From Bordetella parapertussis (GTDB lineage Bacteria > Pseudomonadota > Gammaproteobacteria > Burkholderiales > SG8-41), in contig CAMBSS010000060.1 of the NCBI GenBank assembly GCA_945870465.1, positions 1 through 22,342 of the forward strand: a DNA stretch of 22,342 nucleotides, written 5' to 3'. Below the pieces are notes generated by a model that saw only the letters and a program-made list of their open reading frames with translations, was not told the DNA's origin and made no database searches. Numbering within the stretch: the first letter of the stretch is position 1; each line of letters begins with the position of its first letter. Positions 16,571 to 22,342 of the stretch are shown here, in pieces. Made by a program: the position numbers and the translations under genes.

Positions 16571-17761
16571 ATGCACACCATCGTTCGCAGGTCGCTGTCG
16601 AAACTGCGCAGTTTCGCGCTGTTCGTTTTAATTGCAGCCTTGCCCGCAGCACACGCTGCGCAGCCCGCCAGAAAAACGCCGCAGCCGCCCACGATGGGGC
16701 CGGTGACCATTGCGCAACAGGGTTATTTCTTTGTCGCCGGCAAATACGGCAGCAACAAGGACGGCCAGGTCATGACCGGCCAGATGTTCGTGCAGTTCCA
16801 GGTCCCGCAGCAGCGCAAGCACCGCTACCCCATCGTGATGTGGCACGGCGGCGGCCAAACCGCTACCAACTTTCTGGCAACACCTGACGGACGTCCGGGC
16901 TGGGCCGATTACTTTCTGCGCGCCGGTTATGCCGTCTATGTAGTCGACCAACCGGGACGCGCTCGCTCCGGTTATTTCACCGATGCCTATGGCCCGACGC
17001 GCAAGCCCAATGCAAATGCGATGTCGGAACGTTTCACCGCCCCCGAACTCTCCAAGCTCTACCCGCAGGCGGGCATGCATACGCAATGGCCAGGCAAAGG
17101 TGTCGCCGGCGATCCGGTGTTCGACCAGTTCTTCGCCTCGCAGGTCGAAGACATGTCGAACCTGGTGGCGCTGGAGGACTTGAATCGCAGCGCCGGCATC
17201 GCCCTGCTCGATAAAATCGGCCCGGCGATACTGCTCACGCACTCGCAATCCGGCCCCTTCGGCTGGGAAATCGCCGACAGCCGCCCGCAACTCGTCAAAG
17301 GCGTCGTCGCCATCGAGCCCAATGGCCCGCCGTTTTATGAAACCAGCGTGATCGGCGCGCCAGACTGGTTCAAGGACGCCAACCTCGGCCGCGCCTGGGG
17401 CATCACCCGCCTGCCGCTCGCCTACGATCCACCCGCATCCGAACCCAAAGACCTGCTGATGGTGCGCCAACCGCAAGCCGACGGCCCCGGGCTCGTGCGC
17501 TGCTGGCAGCAGGATTCGCCCGCCCGCCAATTGGTCAACCTGAAACAAGTACCGATACTGATCGTCGTCAGCGAAGCCTCATACCACGCGCCCTATGATC
17601 ATTGCACTTCGAAATATCTCGCAGATGCCGGCGTCAAACACACTTTCCAGCGCTTGCCTGCAGCTGGCATCCACGGCAATGGGCACATGATGATGCTGGA
17701 GAAGAACAACCTGCAGATCGCGGTGCTGCTCAAGACTTGGGTGGAGAAGAACATACGCTGA
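16571..17761 (+). CDS. Secreted alpha/beta-hydrolase, esterase 713-like
   Basis: This 396-residue protein has a signal peptide (about residues 1-30, ending A-H-A-A before Q-P-A-R-K), so it acts in the periplasm or outside the cell. It resembles the Alcaligenes esterase 713 family from memory of that sequence: W-H-G-G-G-Q-T (91-97), D-G-R-P-G-W then Y-F-L-R-A-G-Y, V-D-Q-P-G-R-A-R-S, the nucleophile motif L-L-T-H-S-Q-S-G (Ser225), V-A-I-E-P near Glu249 and the late H-G-N-G-H-M-M-M (His368 or His372). The unusual Ser-Glu-His triad of that esterase would map to Ser225, Glu249 and His368. The natural substrate of the family is not known to me. It follows a Bug gene by 51 bp, which suggests hydrolysis of an ester whose acid the Bug protein binds. 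Confidence 0.87.
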   Translation: MHTIVRRSLSKLRSFALFVLIAALPAAHAAQPARKTPQPPTMGPVTIAQQGYFFVAGKYGSNKDGQVMTGQMFVQFQVPQQRKHRYPIVMWHGGGQTATNFLATPDGRPGWADYFLRAGYAVYVVDQPGRARSGYFTDAYGPTRKPNANAMSERFTAPELSKLYPQAGMHTQWPGKGVAGDPVFDQFFASQVEDMSNLVALEDLNRSAGIALLDKIGPAILLTHSQSGPFGWEIADSRPQLVKGVVAIEPNGPPFYETSVIGAPDWFKDANLGRAWGITRLPLAYDPPASEPKDLLMVRQPQADGPGLVRCWQQDSPARQLVNLKQVPILIVVSEASYHAPYDHCTSKYLADAGVKHTFQRLPAAGIHGNGHMMMLEKNNLQIAVLLKTWVEKNIR

Positions 17762-17859
17762 GCGGATTAGTCCTCGGCGAAAACTATCGCCATGGCATAA
17801 GAGTAAGGGCCACGCCACGCAGAATCAGTGACATATTCACATTCGGGAGGGTAAGAGCT

Positions 17860-17889
17860 CCCCTCGCCCCACTGAAGTGGGGCGAGGGG
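17860..17889 (+). terminator. Strong hairpin, probable terminator of the esterase unit
   Basis: A perfect 14-bp stem (CCCCTCGCCCCACT against AGTGGGGCGAGGGG) with a two-base centre is followed on the plus strand by GTGTTTT. It lies 98 bp after the esterase stop. It could terminate the upstream unit. It could also be a dispersed REP-like sequence, because the T-run is short and the stem unusually long. The gene-free stretch 17762-18176 also holds a second hairpin (17912-17927) and a decayed gene fragment. Confidence 0.5.
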
Positions 17890-17911
17890 GTGTTTTGAGA
17901 GCACGTAGGGT

Positions 17912-17927
17912 GGGCAACTTGTTGCCC
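17912..17927. repeat. Small palindrome next to the decayed gene fragment
   Basis: GGGCAAC and GTTGCCC face each other across a 2-nt gap. It is placed at the end of the conserved part of the fragment at 17927-18122 and may mark the edge of a small inserted or rearranged segment. Confidence 0.4.
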
Positions 17928-18122
17928 CCTCGGTTTCCTTCCCGGCGTCCGCGCTGCGGTGGTCATTCCAAGCTGGTGCATCATATCTTCAAGGTAGCGT
18001 AGTCTGGATAGCGTGGCACTGCGCTCGGCCTTGGCTTCGAGGGTCTCCTCGCCATGCTGGTAATTCGGATGTGTCTTGCCGCGTTTGATTGATTCTGGAC
18101 GCCGTGCGCCGTGACCATGGGC
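17927..18122 (-). pseudogene. Fragment of an HGxxxRxPExIxRGxxHPxYxHG-type protein
   Basis: On the minus strand an open segment downstream of an in-frame TAA (18123-18125) encodes H-G-H-G-A-R-R-P-E-S-I-K-R-G-K, then T-H-P-N-Y-Q-H-G-E-E-T-L-E-A-K-A-E-R-S, then a helix with L-E-D-M-M-H-Q-L-G-M and a basic tail G-R-K-P-R-G. From memory this resembles the C-terminal part of small proteins, often near phage or mobile genes, that begin with a Cys/His-rich H-G-G-type motif. The N-terminal part is absent and there is no good start codon, so it reads as a decayed gene. Family assignment is tentative. Confidence 0.45.
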
Positions 18123-18176
18123 TTAAAGCGTTGCAAACCTCGAAAAGCTAATTATGTCTCCGAGCCACCTCTCGGA

Positions 18177-19727
18177 TCAGCCCTTTGGAGTGACGTAGGG
18201 AAAGCGTTTTCTGGCCTTGATGTCACTTGCCTTGGCGCTACGCACATAGCGCGAATCATCATCGAAGCGCGCCCGGAATGACCAGTTCACCGGCATACCC
18301 GCTCCCGCAGTCACCTTCTGGATGAAGAGGCGCCTCCGCTGGCTTCGCATGATATCGGCAGTCACCTGCTCGGGATCCCAGTCCTTCAGGACAAGGTCGT
18401 GCAGGTGCTGCTCAACCTTTTCGACTGATAGCTGTCCTGACAGATTCCTAAGTTCGTGCGGATCTTCTCCAATATGATAGAGCTGACTGCCGTGGCCGTG
18501 AACATAGATGTATTTGTACAGCCCTTGTCTCGCCATGCGGCAGGGTGCGAGCACGCCGTCTGCAGTGTATTCACTCAGCGCCACATCATCCCAGTCTTTT
18601 GGTACCTTTCCTTCAAGCAGCGGCACTAGACTCTTACCGTCAAGCTCATCGACATATTCCTGCCCTTTAGCCATTCCGGCGAGATCCAGAACCGTGGGCA
18701 GGAGATCAACCAGTGACACAACTTGCGCGCAACGTCGTGGGGCATAGCGCTCCGGGGCACTAACGATCATGGGTATCCTGCACGACCACTCGTAAAAAGA
18801 AGACTTGAACCACATACCGCGCTCGCCCATCATTTCACCGTGATCGCCCAGAAAGATGACAACGGTTTCGCGGTCCAGTTCTGTGCGGCGCATCGCCTCC
18901 ATAATGCGTCCGACCTTGTCGTCTATATAGCTGATCATGCCGTAGTAAGCGTGCCGCGCATTGATTACCTGGTCATCCGTAATGACATATTGATCGCTGC
19001 GCCTCGCCTGACCTAGCCATCGTGTCTGCATGTCCTGATGTGCTTCTGCCAAAGGACCTACTGCTGGCATGTCTATGTCCTCATCGCGATAGCGCTGCCA
19101 ATGCTCCAGCGGGGAGGTAAAAGGCGCGTGGGGATGCGTAAAGGATACGGTCAGAAAAAACGGCAGTTGCTCCTGCGCGCGAGCCAGATCATAAATTTTT
19201 TGTATCGCGCAGTGTTCAACTTCGTCGTCGTAATCAATTTGCAGGCTGCGTATGCAATGGCCAGCATCCAGCACGGTTTTCAGGGTTGCACCGGCCGGGC
19301 TACTTGGAACGGTTTCGGACCAGTTAGCAGTCAGGGAAAAATCCGAGCCGATGATGTCTGTCGTGAGGCGCTCATGGTAGCCATGCAACTGATCCGGTCC
19401 GATAAAATGCATCTTACCGCACAGGCTGGTGTGATAACCAAGCGCTCGAAGGTAGTGCGGCATGGTTACCCAAGACGCAGAAAATTCCGCAGCATTGTCA
19501 TAAGCGCCTATGCGTGTCGCGTAAAGTCCTGTCAGCATGGAGAACCGGCTGGGCGCACATACCGGAAAATTGCAATATGCTGCGTCAAATACGACACCAC
19601 TGGAAGCCAGCGACGCGAGGTGCGGAGTTTTGACGACCTGGTGTCCGTATACTGGCAGCGCAGGGGCGGCAATCTGGTCAGCCATCACCAGCAGGATGTT
19701 TGGCCGCTTCTGGTTTCTGCTTTTCAT
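18177..19727 (-). CDS. betC: Choline-sulfatase
   Basis: This is a 516-residue sulfatase matching choline-sulfatase, which hydrolyses choline-O-sulfate to choline and sulfate. The N-terminus has I-L-L-V-M-A-D-Q with metal ligand Asp17. The sulfatase signature is C-A-P-S-R (57-61), where Cys57 would become formylglycine. BetC-typical stretches follow: A-Y-D-N-A, L-C-G-K-M-H-F-I-G-P-D-Q-L-H-G, and L-G-D-H-G-E-M-M-G-E-R-G for metal binding. The C-terminal choline-sulfatase domain is recognisable from W-D-P-E, S-Q-R-R-R-L-F and R-Y-V-R. No signal peptide, so cytoplasmic. It starts 9 bp after the upstream Bug stop codon, so it is the last gene of a three-gene unit. No anaerobic sulfatase-maturase or FGE gene is in the window. 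Confidence 0.92.
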   Translation of the reverse strand: MKSRNQKRPNILLVMADQIAAPALPVYGHQVVKTPHLASLASSGVVFDAAYCNFPVCAPSRFSMLTGLYATRIGAYDNAAEFSASWVTMPHYLRALGYHTSLCGKMHFIGPDQLHGYHERLTTDIIGSDFSLTANWSETVPSSPAGATLKTVLDAGHCIRSLQIDYDDEVEHCAIQKIYDLARAQEQLPFFLTVSFTHPHAPFTSPLEHWQRYRDEDIDMPAVGPLAEAHQDMQTRWLGQARRSDQYVITDDQVINARHAYYGMISYIDDKVGRIMEAMRRTELDRETVVIFLGDHGEMMGERGMWFKSSFYEWSCRIPMIVSAPERYAPRRCAQVVSLVDLLPTVLDLAGMAKGQEYVDELDGKSLVPLLEGKVPKDWDDVALSEYTADGVLAPCRMARQGLYKYIYVHGHGSQLYHIGEDPHELRNLSGQLSVEKVEQHLHDLVLKDWDPEQVTADIMRSQRRRLFIQKVTAGAGMPVNWSFRARFDDDSRYVRSAKASDIKARKRFPYVTPKG

Positions 19728-19736
19728 TTATTGATC

Positions 19737-20699
19737 TCAGTTGATCTTAATGCCGGCGACCTTAACCAGTTTGCCGTAGCGCTCATATTCCGTCGCCACT
19801 AGTTCCCGAAATTTTTCCTGGTCCATGATCAGCGGCTCCACGTGATGCCGCAGCATTTCCTCTCGGGTATCCGGCGTGTCGATGACCTTGCTTATTTCGC
19901 TATTGAGTCTTCGCACCAGAGCTGCGGGAACTTTGGCAGGTGCAAATATTCCGAACCAGTTGCCAGCGGTGAACCCAGGCAACCCTGCCTCGATGATGGT
20001 CGGCAACCCCGGAAACAGCGCAGACCTTTCAGGGCTACCGACCGCCAGCGCGCGTATCCTGCCTGCCTTCAACTGCGGCAACGTGGTTATCGCAGCATCG
20101 AATAGGACCTGAATCTGACCGGAAATCAGGTCGATCATGGCTGGTCCGGCCCCTTTGTATGGCACGTGTACCAGGTCGACTCCCGCGGTGCGCTTGAACA
20201 ACTCGCCCACCATATGGGTAGTTGTCCCGTTGCCAGCAGACCCGATATTCAGCGTTCCAGGTCTGGATTTCCCCAGAGCGACCAAGTCTTTTATCGAGCG
20301 CACATCTACCCTGGGATTTACGTTCAGAACGAATGTGAGGCGCGTAAACGGGGCAATAGGAACAAAATCTCTCCGCGTGTCGTAAGGCAGCTTGATGGCA
20401 AGATGGGGAGCGATGGCAAAAGCCGCAGCGCTCCCCAGCAATAGCGTATAACCATCGGGCGCCGCTTTGGCAACCAGATCCGTCCCTATGATACCCCCGG
20501 CGCTTGGCCTGTTATCGACTATTACCGATTGACCAAGCGAATCGCCAAGCCGCTGCGCTAGCAGCCGCGCCAGAACGTCGCTGGCCCCCCCTGGCGCAAA
20601 TGCAACAATCAGTCTGACCGGCTTGGTGGGGTAATGCTGTGCTGAAGGCGATGCGGCAACCAGAAAACTTCCGATGATGCACAACAGAATACGAAACAT
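19737..20699 (-). CDS. Bug/TctC-family substrate-binding protein in the betC operon
   Basis: This is a 320-residue Bug protein. The ATG at 20699 is chosen because GGGAGGAAG (about 20701-20709, minus strand) lies just before it and the signal peptide begins there (residues 1-20, ending P-S-A before Q-H-Y-P-T-K-P). Family blocks are F-A-P-G-G-A-S-D, D-N-R-P-S-A-G-G-I-I-G, A-P-D-G-Y-T-L-L, V-P-Y-K-G-A-G and F-G-I-F-A-P-A-K-V-P (Trp-Phe-Gly rather than Trp-Tyr-Gly). It starts 62 bp after the selenoprotein gene and ends 9 bp before betC. By position it is a candidate receptor for choline-O-sulfate or a related compound, although Bug ligands are usually carboxylates. Confidence 0.94.
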   Translation of the reverse strand: MFRILLCIIGSFLVAASPSAQHYPTKPVRLIVAFAPGGASDVLARLLAQRLGDSLGQSVIVDNRPSAGGIIGTDLVAKAAPDGYTLLLGSAAAFAIAPHLAIKLPYDTRRDFVPIAPFTRLTFVLNVNPRVDVRSIKDLVALGKSRPGTLNIGSAGNGTTTHMVGELFKRTAGVDLVHVPYKGAGPAMIDLISGQIQVLFDAAITTLPQLKAGRIRALAVGSPERSALFPGLPTIIEAGLPGFTAGNWFGIFAPAKVPAALVRRLNSEISKVIDTPDTREEMLRHHVEPLIMDQEKFRELVATEYERYGKLVKVAGIKIN

Positions 20700-20761
20700 G
20701 CTTCCTCCCACGATAACTTTTTGTTTAGTTAAAGAATCGGCAACGATCGGCCAACTTGATA

Positions 20762-21997
20762 CTATTCTTTAACATGGTGCAGCATGGGATGCGGCACCAG
20801 ATTCATTTCTCCGACGCGCCGCAATGCCGGATCGTCCATGGTTTTTAGCAGCTTGCGTAGTTCAATATGCAATCGTCCCGCCGCCGTGTCTCCGAAAAAC
20901 CAGTTGTCCACTGCGATACCGGTGGCATGCCCCGGCCGCGCAAGTGCAGCCTGATAGTAGAAATGCTTCAAGTCATCTGCGCAAAGCTTGATCGCGCGGG
21001 TCATCGGTTCGCCCGCAATAAAAGGAGGAATCCTCTGGTCGTGAAGGTAAGAGACAAGATGATCAGCGATCTCCTCAGGAGATAATGATGTCAGCCCGTC
21101 CAGCCGCCGACCTTTTTGCCGCCGCACGGATTCCGCGTACCAAGGTCGCAGCAGTAATATTTCCTGATGCAGGCGCTGCCTATATGCCTCGGGGCTGCCG
21201 GGGTCAAATGTGGGACCACTGAAATTGACCGGGCAGGCCCAGCCTTGCTGATCGTCCGATGCCCCGTTCAGTGCATCGGGTGCCGGTTCCGGAAAGTCCT
21301 CAAGCAATGGTCCGTCACAGCGATCTAGCAGGCGCAGGGCCGCTGTCAGCACGCGGCGCTGAAAATCCGGTGCGCATGGGGCCCCGAAGGGACGGCCAAA
21401 CTGGAAGGGCACGTGCAACGCGCGTGGCGGCCTCATCCGTGCAGTGTGTTCACGGATCAGACTCACCACTACTGTCGGGATGCCCTGACGTTCAATGAAA
21501 TGTGCAAGCCCGCTCACGGCGCGTGTGCACTGGGGTCAGACGCCGGCAAGTACAACACCGTCGACCTTGTCCTCCATGAACAGCTTGGCGATATCCCACG
21601 CCACGGCCGAGTGTGCATCAGGTGGCGTGGCGCCCATGAAAGCGTAATGGAAACTGGCAATACTGCCTATGGTGCCATCGGCTGCCAGTTCGCGCAGACG
21701 TTCGATGGGAAATACTACGTTAAGGTCCTGCTGAAATCCCGTGCGATCAAAATTATTCGATATGTGACTCATGATCAGGTCATTCGGATCAGTATCGTCC
21801 GGGATGATGCGATATTCACCGGCACCCAGCGAAAATGACTTGTCGGAGCGCTTGTGTAGGCCAGAGGTCGTAACAATAGCGATGCGACGCTGCGACAAAG
21901 GAGAGCCTGCACGGCATTCCGTGACCCCATAATCAGGCAGTTCCTGACCTAAGATACGACTTTGGGCCACCTCCCCCATATCACGCATGTACACCAT
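20762..21997 (-). CDS. Selenoprotein B-like (PrdB/GrdB family) protein with in-frame UGA as selenocysteine
   Basis: Read straight through one UGA (21536-21538), the frame from ATG 21997 to TAG 20762 gives 411 residues. The start has a strong ribosome-binding site AAAGGAG (22003-22009) 5 nt upstream. The first part resembles D-proline reductase PrdB and glycine/betaine reductase GrdB: T-T-S-G-L-H, I-P-D-D-T, M-S-H-I-S-N-N, D-L-N-V-V-F-P-I-E-R-L-R-E-L, G-T-I-G, and V-D-G-V-V-L-A-G-V leading into the UGA. The UGA is residue 154 and is followed by P-Q-C-T-R-A. This matches the family's U-x-x-C motif (U-G-T-C in PrdB and GrdB), then R-Q-G-I-P-T-V-V-V-S. Homology continues in the same frame on both sides. 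Residues about 235-411 are an extension absent from PrdB. No PrdA/GrdA/GrdE partner is seen, so true proline or betaine reductase activity is not shown. An ordinary annotation would split this into 21536-21997 and a GTG-started 20762-21517. Confidence 0.85.
21502..21538 (-). promoter_or_regulatory. Candidate bacterial SECIS element at the UGA codon
   Basis: In the mRNA the UGA is followed by a foldable segment. GUGCA (21530-21526) pairs with UGCAC (21506-21502). Inside it, GC-g-CC (21522-21518, one bulged G) pairs with GGGC (21511-21508), closing a six-base loop GUGAGC that begins with GU. The position (within 40 nt of the UGA), the bulged upper stem and the G/U at the loop start all match the known layout of bacterial SECIS hairpins that recruit SelB. 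I built this by hand. Other pairings, such as CGC with GCG in the same region, are possible. Confidence 0.55.
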
Positions 21998-22030
21998 TTT
22001 TTCTCCTTTGATGAATTTTTTTCGATCATA

Positions 22031-22150
22031 TCACGCGTCGTATCCGGAATAGGTATTCATAAGATAGCCTGCAATACTTACTTCGAGGACGGTGCACATC
22101 TCAGACAGATCAAAAAAATCTCGATGCGCTTTGATCTCGGCGTGCTTCAC
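22031..22150 (-). pseudogene. IS3-family transposase OrfB, N-terminal remnant
   Basis: In the -1 frame relative to OrfA, the minus strand encodes K-H-A-E-I-K-A-H-R-D-F-F-D-L-S-E-M-C, then T-V-L-E-V-S-I-A-G-Y. This is the typical start of an IS3-group OrfB (helix-turn-helix region ending S-x-x-G-Y-Y). Homology stops near 22064 and the frame ends at a TGA (22031-22033). The DDE catalytic domain and the right end of the element are gone. The remnant ends only 33 bp before the selenoprotein start codon. Confidence 0.75.
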
Positions 22151-22342
22151 ACTAGTTCCCGCGCGAAGTACGCCGTAGTTTTTTTTAGGATTACCGCTTC
22201 CCGTTTTAAGCGCACATTCTCAGCCCTTAGGCCGGATATCTCCATTTGTTCAGGGGTCACTGCTTTAGATCCCACCCAAGAGAGCCTGCCTGCATGAGAG
22301 GCCGCAGTCAGGAGCTTTTGGCGCAACGCCTGTTCCCGCCGA
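22147..22342 (-). pseudogene. IS3-family transposase OrfA, C-terminal part (runs off the window)
   Basis: The minus strand gives R-R-E-Q-A-L-R-Q-K-L-L then L-S-W-V, V-T-P-E-Q-M-E-I, and the leucine-zipper-like L-R-A-E-N-V-R-L-K-R-E ending I-L-K-K-T-T-A-Y-F-A-R-E-L and TGA (22147-22149). This is the C-terminal half of an IS3-group OrfA. A run of eight A residues on the minus strand (22179-22186) occupies the place where IS3 elements shift -1 to make the OrfAB fusion. Since OrfB is truncated, the element is not functional. The N-terminal part lies beyond the window. Confidence 0.78.

Noticed and set aside
20762..21517. A separate GTG-started gene downstream of 21536-21997
   Set aside because: The GTG has no ribosome-binding site suited to it, and six conserved codons (P-Q-C-T-R-A) lie between the UGA and the GTG in the same frame. 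One selenoprotein explains both halves better.
21536..21997. A pseudogene disrupted by a nonsense mutation at the UGA
   Set aside because: The stop sits at exactly the position of selenocysteine in the family, it is UGA rather than UAA or UAG, a SECIS-like fold follows, and both sides remain open and well conserved. A nonsense mutation at this point by chance is unlikely, but it stays the main alternative.
22031..22342. An intact insertion sequence
   Set aside because: OrfB stops after about 30 recognisable residues, with no DDE domain and no right terminal repeat.

Overview
The window is high-GC, gene-dense proteobacterial DNA, most likely from an uncultured betaproteobacterium of the Burkholderiales type. 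This rests on six periplasmic Bug/TctC-type solute-binding proteins in 22 kb, each next to a different small-molecule catabolic enzyme, plus two CaiB/BaiF CoA-transferases. That pattern is typical of the order. No rRNA, tRNA or CRISPR was found, so placement is by gene content only.

Layout. 1-4.6 kb: a minus-strand CoA-transferase, a divergent membrane-anchored Mrr-like nuclease, a repeat with a 21-residue remnant of an NAD-dependent epimerase, a second CoA-transferase and a Bug protein. 4.6-8.7 kb: two tandem minus-strand Bug genes (5-bp gap) and a divergent acetolactate-synthase-like ThDP enzyme. 8.9-11.4 kb: a plus-strand run of ornithine cyclodeaminase-family protein, TylF-like methyltransferase and 3-hydroxyisobutyrate dehydrogenase-family reductase, meeting a convergent Gfo/Idh/MocA oxidoreductase. 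12.6-17.8 kb: a minus-strand Bug gene, then plus-strand amidohydrolase, Asp/Glu racemase-family protein, Bug protein and a secreted esterase like Alcaligenes esterase 713. 17.8-18.2 kb: two hairpins and a decayed gene fragment. 18.2-22.0 kb: a minus-strand operon of a selenoprotein B (PrdB/GrdB)-like gene, a Bug protein and choline-sulfatase (betC). 22.0-22.3 kb: a truncated IS3-family element.

The main discovery is at 20762-21997. What looks like two adjacent reading frames is one frame interrupted by a single UGA. The UGA falls at the redox-active position of the selenoprotein B family (U-P-Q-C, residues 154-157), and the RNA just downstream can fold into a bacterial SECIS-like hairpin. The gene most likely encodes a 411-residue selenocysteine protein with a C-terminal extension of about 175 residues beyond the PrdB-like core. 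Its operon partners are a binding protein and choline-sulfatase, suggesting a choline-sulfate or quaternary-amine module. That substrate link is inference.

The intergenic spaces carry at least five inverted-repeat elements whose arms are three tandem copies of a 9- or 10-nt unit. Two copies, 10.6 kb apart, are alike from end to end, like a small non-autonomous mobile element (MITE-like).
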